Source: Gymnothorax reevesii
Lineage: Eukaryota; Chordata; Actinopteri; Anguilliformes; Muraenidae
Assembly (NCBI GenBank): GCA_029721435.1
Contig: CM056577.1
Span: 28,041,719-28,105,718 of the forward strand
Length of the DNA stretch: 64,000 nucleotides
Reading direction: 5' to 3'
Shown here: piece by piece, positions 44,198 through 57,030 of the stretch
Layout: each line of letters opens with the position of its first letter
Position numbering within the stretch: the first letter of the stretch is position 1
Notes under the pieces: model-generated
Seen by the model: only the letters and a program-made list of their open reading frames with translations
Told to the model about the DNA's origin: nothing
The model's database searches: none
Translations under genes and position numbers: made by a program

Positions 44198-44853
44198 TAG
44201 CCAGAGGAAGAAATATGGTGGACAACCAATTCTAATTTTAAACTTATATAGAGAACAAACTGTCATACTTCAAAATCATATGCCGATGTTTTGTGCTAAA
44301 AAATTATTCCAGTGTTCATAGTTTATTTGGACCACCACAGACAGTATGCCACAGAGCTTGGGTAAACAGCACATTTTCCACGAGTCAAGCACTCTGTTTT
44401 TTTGACAAAAATTTGTATGAACTGCAATTTCCATGCATAGTTTTATTGTAATTGTACTCTCGGAAAGCAAGGTCAATGCAAATACTTACTTAAAGACATC
44501 AAGTAATCTTCTTAAATCCTCATTAAACCCTTGCCTGCTACTGAAAGGCAAGTCTTTCAAAAGGAAAATGCACCTGTCCCAAGAGAAGGATTAATTACTG
44601 AACGGTTTAATAACCATAAAGTTGACATTGCTTGCAGTATACAGTATATGTACTGGCAATTTTAGTCACCTGACTTCAGGCTGATGGAGCAAATCTGGGA
44701 TATTACAGAATTCTGCCTGAGGCAGCGTTTTCCAATGCCATCAAGAAAGCGGTAATTGATTGACTCAGTATTGAAGACTGGTGTCACCTTCCTCATGCAC
44801 AATTTCAAATGGCTATGGACTATTCCAGGTACTTATATGCCATATTGACTGTG

Positions 44854-44878
44854 CACACACACACACGCACACACACAG
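44854..44878. repeat. (CA)n microsatellite
   Basis: About 12 CA units with one CG interruption. Confidence 0.9.
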
Positions 44879-45316
44879 TCCATGATTATACTATCTTATT
44901 TGGGACCTAGATTTTTTTCCCACTAAAATTGTATTTCCGTATCTCCATACCGTAAAATTTATTATTTTCCTATCCCCTTCCCAATATCTTAATCTTAACA
45001 TTAAACTTCATCTTAACATTAAACCTATGTTACGAAATTACCAATTTTTTTACCAAATTTAGGACTGAAACATTACCTATAGCCAAATTCTAATACTTAG
45101 TCGTAAAGCTACACCTAGTCCTCACCTTAAACAGAATTTTGACTGGAGACATAAACCCAGTCTTTAGCTCAGAAACAAGCCTTCACACCTCTTGGTGTCC
45201 CAAAAAAATATCCCCACAGTGCTTTTTTTCAGATTCACGAGCCGTCTGGTGTCTTTTATAGTCTTCAGAAGCTATGTTTTAGTGCCTACAGGTTTAGGAA
45301 AACAAGTGCACGCAAA

Positions 45317-45366
45317 TACACACACACACACACACACACGCACACACACAAACTCTCTCACACACA
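45317..45366. repeat. (CA)n microsatellite
   Basis: Imperfect CA array of about 50 bp with CG and CTCTCT interruptions. Confidence 0.9.
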
Positions 45367-46397
45367 AACAGTGGTTCGAGTAAAAAGTTACACCATGTGC
45401 CTCCCCTTTTCTCACAAGCTTTTAGCCGCTGGCAAATAGAAACATCTCTGTTAACCCTGTAAGGTGTCAGATCACAAATATGTGATGCTAATATTCAAAG
45501 AGGAGCATCTATTTGGTGATGGTAGCAGACTGCAATAGAGTTCTAAAATCCTGCGTTTTGTAAGAAAAATTATTCAGCTCACTTATCCTTCGATGGATCC
45601 ACAGAGCTTAAGAGTCAATATCTGAAGGTTGCCGGCAACACATCACCATTACACAAGCAGAGGAACCGTCTTTGGGCTTTTTTGTCAGTTATATCATTGA
45701 GCCATGCATATCATTGAGTCAGTCATATCATTGAGCTCCTGAACAGGCACTCAAACTCATTATTTAGCAAGTAAATATCTGCTGAGCTTCTCATTAAAAA
45801 TTGAAGAAAAGTCTTTAGCAGTGGTTGATATTGATTTGCATTTTGTCTTGAAGCCACTTGAAGGACTTGTCATTAAATGTTCATGGGTTCATTTACAGTA
45901 TTATTTTAAAAGAAAAAAATAAACCATGTGAAAGCATTTGTCGGAGCCTTTCAGTTCTACAAAAGTGTTTGTATGTAAAACACTGCATTGCTGCAGATGA
46001 CAGGTAGAGTATGCATTTCAGATGTAATGCTCACCAAATTAGCATATAACGTTAAGTGAGCTTTTACACCGTGGTAAGCTTGAGCTTATGGAATTGACTT
46101 ATAGGCCAGTCGATGCGAGTCCAGCTTACTATGAAACTCTTAGGCAGGAGACACAGCCAGTGTGATGCTAAGAGATATTTAACAGTGCCATCTTCTCCCT
46201 TCTGGACTTCCATGAGCTGCAATCAATTTTGATTTAAAATAGCTTTGTAACCAATGGATTTGACTCAGTGAGACTGAAGCTGAAACTACAGCCGGTGTTT
46301 CAACATTTCATCCTCTACATATATGACAGTTGAAGGGTCCTGTCACTGGAAGTGTCTCCTAATAAGTATGCGCCCTGGCTACCTTGCCAACGAGCCT

Positions 46398-46470
46398 GGC
46401 TCTCTGGCGATGCGGTCAGCGCGTTTGACTATTACCCGGGAGTCTGGAGGCTCAAGTCCCCTCCTGGGCC
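46398..46470 (+). tRNA. tRNA-Asn-like pseudogene or SINE head
   Basis: The 73-nt stretch aligns by eye with tRNA-Asn: acceptor GGCTC pairing with GGGCC near the 3' end, D arm with GCGATGCGGTCAGCGC, a seven-base anticodon loop CTATTAC (ATT where Asn has GTT), and a T arm with GGAGG and CCTCC around a loop enlarged by two bases. The internal promoter boxes are recognisable (TGGCGATGCGG; GGCTCAAGTCC). Mismatches in the anticodon stem and the enlarged T loop argue against a working tRNA. No SINE body was recognised downstream. Confidence 0.5.
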
Positions 46471-49241
46471 CTCATTCGGCCAGCTACACATATGCATGTG
46501 TTCATATACAGCATAATCTTTCTATATGTGACACTCATTTCATGGACCACATAAAAATACATTGGATAATACATGTTCTTTTTCCTGTTTGTATCAACGT
46601 GCACCCATTCATCCAATAGAACGATCCAAGCTCACTGTGTCTTGGGCATTAGCTTCCTCTGAAAGGACACAGGGAGATTTTAATTGGTGGGTCCTTCTAA
46701 CACTAGTGTGCTTCCGTGGTGATGTAATTGCATATCCCTGGAGGTGATAATGGACTAAACGGTGAATCATACTCCCAGGTTGCCTGGGATTCATTCGGGG
46801 GGTTGGTTGGAAAAGGGTATTAAGCTACACATTGAGCATTATTCCATGTAAACAAAAATGTGACTTTGTAATGTAATACACATGATTGCAGTATGACAAC
46901 ACCACATTGCTGACACATTGCCCCAGTGAATATGATTACACAATTCATATCTGGGTGGATACACATTGCGCCATAGGCTAAATATATTCAAGTTAGGTTC
47001 AGCCCTTGTGATAGTAACTTTTTAGGGGGATTTTGTTCAATTAGGTGCAAAGAGAATAAAATTGACTCTCTCTTTCAGCCTCACATAACGGACTGGCTAT
47101 GTCTTCACTATGTTACCTCGCCATGTTGGCCTTATATGTAAGGCACAATACTATAAATGGTTGACCTGAAAGTGCTTAACTGGGCATTCTAATGCTGAGG
47201 GTACAATCACAGCCAGTAATTGAAAGTAATGTAGCTTTAGAACACTGACTCAGAATTTTAGAAACCCATTACAAATATGTCTGTTCTTTTTAGGTAAAAC
47301 ATCCTTTTACCCTGTCAGAGTAATGATTATCACACTCAGCATCTCCACTGATGAGATTTGTGACTCATAAATGGCCCCTGAATGTTGTTTTTTTTATCCC
47401 CTCAGCAGTTCAAATGAAAGCTCTGATGAGCTGCATCAGATCAGGAGTCCTTGGGATGGCGGGATTACCATGTCATTCAATTTCACAGGTCTCCACAGCA
47501 TGTTGCCATCGGATCCCTTAATTTCCTGTGAAGGTTATTCTGCTCTGTAGTGAGATATTTCATCTAATTAATGCCATTTTAAGGAAATGAATTTGCAGCA
47601 ATGACGGGGGCTTAATTACATTTGTGTGACTTTGGAATGCCCTTTGGTAATAGTGTTCACCTCCAGGAAAAAGGAAAAAAATTAAAGGATGTGCATGCGC
47701 ATTCGATTGTTGGACAGAAATTCAGAGCACGTTGAAGTCCCCACATTTAGCTGTCGCGACATAGGCACAATCAGAAGTTTCAAAAATGGGAGGATGTGAA
47801 GATGACTCTGGTGCTACAGCTTATGGCAAATGGCCAGGGACTTTCTGGAAATTTTGGTCGGTATGAACCCCAAGTAGGGAGACCTTGGTCTCTGCTGTAA
47901 ACTGAGCCTTTACGGGAGGTGATTGGGCCAATTAAATCTCTGCCTACAGTGTCCTTAAATTTGAAGAATAAACCCTTGAAACTTGGCTGTTCATATTCTA
48001 TTGTGCATTAACAATCTCCTGCCTTGTAGGATTTGAATTTTCATATGCAAAAGAGGAAGGTATAGCTTGATTAAATTGAAGACAAATTGGTCACGAAGTG
48101 TTTTTAAGTGCCCTTCAGAATAACAGTTCAGCGCTTGAAAGTGATAGTTTGTGCTGCCAAGTGCAGGAAGAATATTTAATAGAGGATTTGAATGTTAATT
48201 TTTGGTTGTGTTTTTGATGAAAATAAAATTTATTTGGAAATCCTGGGATTTTAAGGTGGTTCGAGCACCATTTCACTGAAGGCTGAATGCTGAATGATCA
48301 TCGGTGCCACCCTAAATTAAAAACATTAAGAGCAAATTTTTTATGATCTAGGCCTGTGGCAGTGGCTCGTAACTGCAATCAGCTAAATAATTAAGCATGT
48401 TAGACGTTAACTGCTACTTGAAATAAATACACTGTTTTATATCTGCTTTTAAGACCTAATTGCGTTAATTAAAGAATAATCTCATTGGCAGTTACCCTCT
48501 AATTAACTTGTACATGCGCATTCTTGTTATAGATTTGGGTTCACAATATCAGGTTCAGCAGAAAACGCCATTAAAGTGATGAAGACTTTCGGCACAAATG
48601 TTTTGAGTCCTATCTATGTTTAGATATATTGAGTGCAGCGTATGGATATCATTAACGATCTTTGCCTCTCTGTAGCTTAAAGGCTGATCTGTTTATTTTT
48701 GTATCTGTGATAACTACACCTGCTGTTTCAACACTCAGAAAATCTGTCTGTTGTATTTTTTCTAGATGCACTGATTGTGGAACGTGGAGCTCACTGATGC
48801 GTGCTGAATTTTTATCTGTGCTCCCTGTTGCTTGATCCATTTTATTGAATGCATTAGGTAATTTAAATATCTTCAAGGGAAAACAGAGGAGATGTCCCGG
48901 AGATTGTGATTACTCTTATTTGAATTTTAGAAATCTATTCATATTTATTTGTGTACTAGACAGAGGCTGGGTTTGTCAATCTACTCATTGCTATTCAGAG
49001 CCAATGACTAAAGAATAAAAAAAAACAGCCTTTTATAATTCTAGCCCAAGGTAATCACTTACACTGTATGCTTGTTTTCATACACACTGACCTGTTAATT
49101 AAAATGATTAATTGAGCTCTTCGCATGAATACTAATTAGAAATTAACATAAGTAGGCAGTTGAGTTCAGCAAGTCTTTCGGGAAATCAAGCATTAAAGAT
49201 GTGTCCACTCCAATAATATGGCGCTTCTTGCATTTTAAAAT
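46471..49241. other. Repeat-poor stretch; candidate conserved non-coding DNA at 47330-47660 and 48370-48560
   Basis: No gene supported. Both sub-segments lack transposon signatures and carry TCTAATTAATG, TTAATTAAAG and CTAATTAAC homeodomain-type sites. Conservation is inferred from texture only. Confidence 0.3.

Positions 49242-49289
<48 letters not shown>
49242..49289. repeat. (CTAT)n microsatellite
   Basis: Twelve uninterrupted tetranucleotide units. Confidence 0.95.
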
Positions 49290-51749
49290 GTCATTTATCT
49301 ATTGCATGAGGTGTACTGTGATGCAGACAAATTTAAATCTTAAGTCAGAACTCAGTTGGAAGAGAAGCAGCAACTTGTTGCTGTTAGTTAAACAGAGACG
49401 ATGCTATTACATGGTCTCTGTGGCCATCAAGTATGAGATCTATAGATCATGACCATGTACAATACATAAGTATAATAAATTGTAGTGGATAATTTGAAAT
49501 ACGCTTTATTATTCATTTTGGGGGGAGTCTCAAAAAGTGTCGAAGGGCCAATCATAAGACAGTACACAGTGAAAATAAGTTAAAAGGTAGTTTGTTGATT
49601 CAAAAATTTAATTAGAAGCACTTGCGCCAGAGTCAAGGCATTCATAAGAATTAATATTTCGCTTCATATTTAACAATAGCTTGTATATGTGAATCAACAT
49701 AAGAGAAATAATAATAAAAAATGTAAATAAATAAAATAAAAATTACACAAAAAATCTATTTGAATATGTGTGTAAAATATGAAATATATTACAATGAAAA
49801 TAAATTCAAATAATAATAAATGAAAAAAAAAAAAAACCCATCAAGGAGACCAATCAATCACTTATCCAATGTTACCTGGAGTTCTTTAAAAGGTAGTTTG
49901 GTGAAGGTAATGCCAGTGCTTGAGGATATATTACAATTTTTGAAAGCCACTTCATCACTGAACCTGCTAAGAAGTACAAAAATATGATAATGTCTCTCGA
50001 GGGAGTCCAAGGGTTAACTGTACGTCTCTGAATTAACTGACAGCAGCAATTCTCTTCAGATATTCACACTTTGTAGTTGTGAGAAGTTGGGGGAAGTAAC
50101 ACACAGCATTGCTGATACGATTCAGTGGCGCAGACATGTGTGACTGCGCCACAGTTTCTGCTCTTTGCTCTCTCATTCTCCACCTGCAGATTGTCCCGCT
50201 CCACTAGGAACAGAGCCACCTCCCCGCTCCTCCTCCCTCATCAGAACAGCTTGCCGTCGCTCCTGATGAGTTCATTATCCCAGAATTCCAGCTGTTCTCA
50301 CCTGGGGATGTTCCTCTACCTCTGGGACCTGGTAATCAAAAGAGGGGCCAACCGCTGCGCGGCGAATGCTCTACTATCCCTCTGTTTGTGGTGAAAGTGC
50401 CGCATCCAACTACCCCCCCCACCACCATGCAATACAGAGGAACTGAAAAATCCCAACCATCATGGGTGGTGGAAACAGGAGGGGGTTTAGCAAAAGGAAT
50501 CACCCCAAAAAACCCCCCCCGTCTAAAAAAGGGCCATGGGAAAGAGATGGGGAAATGTTGCTGTGGCAACCCCCCGCCACCGCCGCTATCTTCCCTGTCC
50601 CCGGCGCAGTGGCGTATTTCAACTTTAATTACTTTTTACATGAATAAATAAAGAGGCGTGATCGATCGGGGACCGCTTTGAAATGCGCGTCGAGCCTCAG
50701 CGAAGGAGCGCGCCCCCTCAAAACTATTATTTACCCTTCCTCTGTGCCACGGAGTATACCGTCACCTGCACTGCACTTACCTCGACATAATATATCTTAG
50801 GGGTTAATTAAACACTCATTCATTCAGTAAATAAAACATGTATGGTGGCAAAAATGAATCTGCTCCACCGCTTAACGGTAACTCAAAAAATATCGGACAC
50901 GTTTTATCAGTTCTCCGGGATTAATTTTATGTGCTTGGGCAGTTTGATTTCATATCAACTGTCCAGTCTGGTTCGCCCTCTGGGCTCTGACTCTTTGAAT
51001 GTAAAATTTTCCATTTCCTTTGATACATTCACTGAAGTCCAGTCAAAGCTTCCCTGTTGTCAATCAGCTCTGAAATGGTTGATGCAGTCAAATATCGCTT
51101 CTGGCCAATGTTCTTATGTTGCAGCGGGAATGTGGTAACAGTTTCAACCACCGTTGTATTGAGTTATAATACTTTAGTGTTTGAGTTCTTGGACAATATG
51201 GCATGTAGCAGTGTCTACAAAATGACTGCAAGTGTACCCCATTGAAACCGTTTTTATTCAGAGCAGAGACTAACTTCAGAAATGAGGTAAGGAATTACAA
51301 GTTTGTGACTTTGACCTGCTAGGCCAGTAACAAGTTGATTAATGTTATTGCCACTGCGGAGAGTTACTGTCCCTGAACAAGTTCACTGTCACTCCCCCTG
51401 CCTGGTATTAGTGTCACCGCAGAGTTTTGAGTCGATTGCACCGTGTCATTGTGCCAGCATGATATCTCTGTTCGAGCGATATTTCTCCCACAAATTATGC
51501 CATAAACTCATCGACTGCATGACACGGCTGTCCCTGCTTGAACTCAATGATAGCATGACGTTTATAACGTCAGGGCCACTTAATTTTATCACACAGTTCG
51601 TCAAGGTCCTCACATCCTCCCTTTCCCTCCTTCCTTTTCTTGCAGTACCAGCTATGGAGGCAAGAGAATGAAACGAGAAAAGTTACTCACGGGTTGAGAG
51701 TATCAGAAAAGAGAATTAGTGAAATGGGACACCCTTGCTCATATCACCT
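49290..51749. other. Unassigned DNA with a CpG-rich patch
   Basis: An A-rich stretch runs 49690-49840. A small perfect hairpin, TGGCGCAG ... CTGCGCCA, is at 50126-50151. CpG is raised at about 50570-50720 (GATCGATCGGGG, GCGCGTCGAG), which may be regulatory. A good acceptor-like run (CCTTTTCTTGCAG) ends near 51646 but no clear exon follows. Confidence 0.35.
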
Positions 51750-52588
51750 TTAAGGGAAAGTTCACCCAAAAATGAAAATTCACTCATCATTTATTCACCC
51801 CAAGGCTAATCAAAGGGTCCATGAATTTCCTTATTCCTCAAAACACATTTGGAGTTACAGAGAAAAACAGAATTGAAGACAAATCCTAGTCATTTAAAGT
51901 CAATGGACGCCACTTTTTCAAGCGTAAAAAACGACATTTAAAAACCGCAAAATGCCTCCATACTGCTCGTGCAGTGTAATCCAAGAGTCCATAAGCTGTT
52001 GACTCGTTCAGACGTCTTTTCATTATATTTTAAGCCTTAATGTCCAATGTAGCCACTTAGCTAGTAGCCTAGTTAATTTTAATGGATAAAATTTAAAATT
52101 CAAGACCAGCTACAGTGGCCAACGAGGGTAAATAATGCTGCAATGGCCCTAAACATCTCCGATTGGAGAAACACGCTGCAGTTTTGAATGTTAAAATTCG
52201 CTTACTTAACAGCGCATTTTCATGGTCGGCCAACTTTTTCAGCGAAAATAATCAGGGCTCTTAGCTAAGTGGCTACATTGGACATTTAGGCTAAAAATAT
52301 AGTGAAAAGACGTCTTTACGAGTCAAATTTGAATGTCATAGCTTATGGACTCTTGGATTACGCTGCAAGAGCAGTATGGAGGCATTTTGTGGTTTTTAAA
52401 TGTTGTTTTTTACGCTTGAAAAAGTGGCGTCTATTGACGTCAGTTGACTTGGATTTGTCTTAAATGCTGTTTTTCTTTGTAATTCCAAAAGTGTTTTGAG
52501 GAATACAGAAATTAATGGACCCTTCAATTAGCCTTGGGGCGAGTAGATAATTAGTGAATTTTTATTTTTGGGTGAACTATCCCTTTAT
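51750..52588. mobile_element. 839-bp hairpin (fold-back) element
   Basis: The ends are variants of TAAAGGGATAGTTCACCC followed by AAAAATGAAAATTC, a terminus found at very high copy in fish genomes. The arms are inverted copies over roughly 330 bp each (for example CCCCAAGGCTAAT, CTCAAAACAC, GGACGCCACTTTTTCAAGCG, GGCATTTTGYGGTTTTTAAA and ATTGGACATT), with a loop near 52080-52250. No coding capacity. Confidence 0.85.
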
Positions 52589-54937
52589 TGATACTGGTCC
52601 ACAATTGAGTTTCAGGTTGGGGGCTAGGAAGGAACCGTGTTCAAAAATAAGCGACTTGGATTGGCTTCGGTTCAGTGTTTTTTAGGACTTCCTTTCTCCC
52701 AATATTTGCCCATCCCAAGCTGTTGGTACTTGTCTAAACATAAAAAATAAAATAAATTGAATTGACTTTGACAAGGTATCCGCAGCTCGCCAGCATACGC
52801 ACACTCCTTCACAGGGATATTACTTCCGCGCTGCCAGCGATGTGGGACCTCTTCTGCAAATCACAGTCGATCTGTCATTGATGCGACTTTCATAGGACAG
52901 CAGCTCGCACCGCGATGCAGCGAAACAGTCATCTCGAATTACATTGCAAACGCACACGCACATATACACACACACGCACGCGCGTGAGTCCAAATGCAAT
53001 TCCCCAGCTCACTCAAGATGTTACAGACTTGAGTCTAATCACCTCCGATCCATCTCCCAGTTGGCATCAGACAGTAATATCCTGATTAAGACTGAATTTA
53101 AACGATGGTCTCATATCTTGGAGAATTCTTTTTTTCAATTTTCATGAAAAATTATGCCACAACATCAGTTCTCAGGATACTTATTTATTCATTTATTTAT
53201 TTTACTTTTTTTAAACGCAAACCTCGTCAGAGCACAAATCATTTTCAGACACGACTAGAGGAAGTGGCATTCGATTTGCTAAAGTTTGCACATGCAGTCA
53301 CACTGCTTAAATGACACGCTGTTCCATCCATGTTTAAGATGAAAAACCGTAGTTCTGAACAGATGCAATGGTGCCTGTGCATGAAGTATTAATCCGACAT
53401 AAGGAAGCAGTGGTGTTTTTCAGGCCCGCAAATGCCATGGGATGCCTCAGTCAGCTAAGCTTTGCTAATCTTTCATTCCACTTAATCCAAAAATAGCTTT
53501 GCAAAGCTATGTCTGAGCTGCTAATATCCCCACCCCACCCCCATCTGTCATCCTTCCAAAGAAAGCGGTTGTGTTCCCTCCTCTCCTTCCTCCAAAAAGT
53601 TACCAAAGCTATAGCAAAATAAATGTTTATCCAGTCATATTTTCACCAATGATGGGAAAATATTTGTTCTAAAAGTAAAAGTCCTCCCCAGGATTTTGTT
53701 CCAACCACCTGTATGTTTTTATCTGCACAGTTCCTCCAGCAGGAGACATGTCTGATTAGTGAAAACAGCTGACTGTGTTCAGGGCTGGAGGTAAAATATG
53801 GCGGAACTGTTTGTTTTCTCCTGGACTCCTGGATTTTCAACCTTGGCTTCTTTTCAGGTCATTGCATATTTTTTACTTCTACCATGTGTCGCACTTTGTT
53901 TTAGGATGCTTTTCACACAAAAACACTGATACAGCAGAAATCTGTGCTTTTTCCCCGTGCTAATATTCGGTTTTAGGTAATCTATCTTATTCTCCGAAAA
54001 GCATCCGAGAGCATCCCTACTGCAGGACCTCTTTTTAGTTTTATATGTAGATATGAATTGTTGTCTATCTTTGCATGTTTATTTCAAAACCAGACAAGAC
54101 ACTGGCAAGAATGGACTTCATGTTTACACCAACGGTTCGCATGTGGGTTGAGAAAATTGTACCCCCATTGAGCTTATTTCATCTGCATGAATTGTGGTAA
54201 AGTATCTGTCAGCAGCAGTGACGTTTCAACTGGGATGCATGTTAACAAAAATTATCTCTGTAAGATCTTGAAAATGTTGCCGCAGTGCTTTTATAATTCT
54301 CAGCATTTTACTCCTTCATTGGCTTTGAAGTCCAGGATTTGTGGGCAATTGCTGAGTCTCCACAATTGATAGAAGCAAGAGCTCTTACAGAGGACGAACA
54401 AATTAATCGGAGTCAAAGACGAAGGCAAATGTTGACTGAATCTGAACCAATATTTTCTTTGCTTCAGCTCTCCATGCCAATAGTGGGATTGACCTGGGTC
54501 TAATTTGCTCCCGTTGGGCAGTTGAGACCTCCAGATTATTTCATCAATGAGTCGCATTAAACAATGGAGTAACGCTGAGATCAAGTATAGCCTGTCAAGG
54601 GGAGCTAGAGTGCACAAGGAGCTTTTGAATGAAAATGTGTGCTTCATCGGCTACCTGAGTGAACGCTTTTCGCCTTTCCCCACTTCTCATAATGCACTGT
54701 GGCATCTTTGGTTTGCAGGGCTTTGCTATCCACTGAATTCACCACAGAATAAGCAAAATTGTGCAGATGGCTATTTTGTACACGTACTTTCCCGTCATCA
54801 TCCAACTCAATTTAGAACGGTCCTCTAGCAGAAAGCAAGAACAGGCTGAGTCGTCTATTTTTCGCCGCTCGCTTGGTAGGTTTTACATCAAACATTTTGA
54901 GGAGTACAACATTTGGTGTACAACACCAATCACTATT
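52589..54937. other. Unassigned DNA
   Basis: No gene supported. A purine-pyrimidine CA/CG run lies at 52950-52983. Short open frames such as 54300-54647 (minus) show no domain. Confidence 0.4.
52950..52983. repeat. (CA)n/(CG)n simple repeat
   Basis: Alternating CA, TA and CG dinucleotides. Confidence 0.8.
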
Positions 54938-55298
54938 GTAACACTTTACAATAAGGGTACAATAATTAGCATTAGTTAATGCAGTACTGACCATTTACTA
55001 ACAGCTAATTAACATTTTGCTTATGCATCTGGTAATCATGTACAAATGATGTTCACATCGACTAAGGTATGAAGTTATACATTATGGCTTATCAGTTTGA
55101 AGTTCTGCATAAGGGATACTTAAGGGATGTCTTCGACTTCACAATAAGGGAAACACCGAAAATTAATAAATGGTGAATTATGGTCATTAATGCTTATTCG
55201 GCTATCTAATGCATTAGTTACCTGCTAATTAACTGAAAGTTCATGAACTAATGTTAATTGTCAATGTTAATTATTGTGCCTTCTTTGTAAAGAGTTAC
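54938..55298. mobile_element. 361-bp MITE, GTAACACTTTACAATAAGG ends
   Basis: GTAACACTTTACAATAAGG at 54938 is matched, inverted and with several changes, by the end at 55280-55298 (GGTAACTCTTTACAAAGAAG read inward). Both ends continue into ACAATAATT and CATTAGTT blocks, giving an internal palindrome. This terminus is very common in zebrafish and other teleosts. Confidence 0.75.
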
Positions 55299-56112
55299 CC
55301 AGTTTGCTTTCTATTAATTTTCCTTGTTGAGCCAACTACTAACAAGAATGTACAACGTATTTGCCCGAACTGGATTTTTGAAAATCAAAAAATTAACTCG
55401 CAAAAACATTTGATGTGGAAGTGGGTAAAGTAGGGGAGCCTCATGAGGTCAATAGGAACCATATAAGCTCCCATCCTTATGAGTTTTCCGCCCTCTTATG
55501 TAGATAGGCATAACACTGCACTGCCCTTTAGTAAAGCACAGTTGTTGAAACCATTGAATGCATAGTTTTAATTGGATTGAATGTATAATCCTGTTGAATG
55601 AGATTGAGAACTGACTTACTGCTAGCAATCATTTGCTTAGATTTAAGTACATTTATTAAGGTGATTAAGGTGCTGGAATGGGGTAACAGTTAGGAAACTA
55701 CATAAAACTATAAAAGTTTTAACTATAAAAACTATAGCTGAGCTGAGAGGGCCCTGAAGAAACAATGTAATCTTAGCTCATTGTTTCAGTACATTACTGC
55801 TCGACGGTGTTTGTAGGGCTGTCACGTCTCAGCAATCTCGACAAATTTGGGAGAGCACATTGTCCTCCAAATCATGTGTAGATGGCTCACTCAGATAGAT
55901 CACGTTAGTCTCATTAACATGTTGGAGCTGGAAGAATCTTTCAGCATTGGACTTGTCTGTTTGAGTGAAGGGATGACTGATACTGCATTTCAGTCAAGGT
56001 CAACAGAATTTGTGATTAGTAGTAAGAGGGGTTTATTTTTGATCACTGGGAGAGACCGTTTACTACCAGGATCCTGTGAACATTTATGATTATTCCATGC
56101 AAGCACGCATTT
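55299..56112. other. Unassigned DNA
   Basis: No supported feature. Confidence 0.4.
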
Positions 56113-56120
56113 GCGTATTG

Positions 56121-56426
56121 CTGGAGTGGGCCATTGCGGTCCTGGAGGGCCAGTGTGTATGCAGGTTTTTACTTCAGTTACCCTGACTAATTGAGTAAAT
56201 TGGTTGGATACACAAATATAGATTTGTGCAAAGATTAGATCAAAGAAAAATGTTTTATGTTGGGAGACAAAAATAGTCTTTGGTGGTCATTCGTGATAAT
56301 TTAAAGAAATGCGCCATTAATGTCAGATTTTATAAATAGTTTGGCTAATTTAGATCATCAACTAATTAAAGGCCTGAAGTTGGTGTGAAAACCAGGGACA
56401 GATATGGCCCTCATCGCACACCTCTG
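56121..56426. mobile_element. hAT-type MITE, GGTCCTGGAGGGCC family
   Basis: The left end has GCGGTCCTGGAGGGCCAGTG and the right end, inverted, CAGAGGTGTGCGATGAGGGCC; both lead into GCAGGTTTTT / CTGGTTTT. Flanks GCGTATTG (56113-56120) and ACGTTTTG (56427-56434) agree at 6 of 8 bases, as a decayed 8-bp duplication would. Confidence 0.6.
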
Positions 56427-56699
56427 ACGTTTTGCATGCAGTGTACATCCATGACGGGATCAAACTCAATCAATTAAAGAACGTGACTTTGGGTCCATAC
56501 AGATAATATGGCCGAAGTTGGGACAGAATATGAGCTTGTGAATGCAAGGATACTGGGACAATATTATCTCAGTAGCCTCTTCAATATGGTGCTCGGTGGA
56601 AGTTGTAACAGGTTGTTGCTGAAAATGAATTCTGAGCAGGTAGAATTTCTGTCTATTGCCAAATGCAAGTGATGTGAAGCGAAAAGGATTTCAAATCTG

Positions 56700-57030
56700 C
56701 AGGCACGAATCAACATCTCAAGACAATACGATCAAAACCAAACGGTCTCTTTCGACGGTAGTCACTTCGGTGACTGCGAGGAAGCTGTAAGTCTGTGCAG
56801 AGACTGCGCGCTGCTTGGAGAATAAAGGGCTTGTCACAGAAATATACAGCTACAGAAAACACGTTTAAATTATTCATCACGCTGTCGCTTTAAAAAGCCC
56901 GACCGACCCAGACAGCACACAGTCCTCACCCCAGAAAACATCATCGGAAGTCAGCTTCGGAGTGCAAGTTGAAGTAGAAAAACTGATTTGGAAAGAAAAA
57001 AAGTTAAGAAATTGTAGTATGGTGAGAGAT
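56700..57030 (+). promoter_or_regulatory. Candidate promoter-like CpG-containing segment
   Basis: CpG is locally raised at 56700-56960. A TATA-like TTTAAAAAG occurs at about 56890, and ATG|GTGAGA at about 57020 could be a splice donor. AGTCAC-TTCG-GTGACT at 56760-56775 is a perfect hairpin with a UUCG-type tetraloop. The parts are suggestive only. Confidence 0.2.

Larger units (their letters stand above)
44206..46397. other. Unassigned DNA with CA microsatellites
   Basis: No gene supported. A C/A-rich degenerate TTAACATTAAAC-type tract lies at about 44960-45130. Confidence 0.4.

Noticed and set aside
50388..50651. Proline/lysine-rich overlapping frames
   Set aside because: Homopolymer C and A runs generate them; no homology recognised.
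51634..51760. Exon after the acceptor-like CCTTTTCTTGCAG
   Set aside because: The downstream frame ends at the start of a transposon and has no clear donor or protein resemblance.
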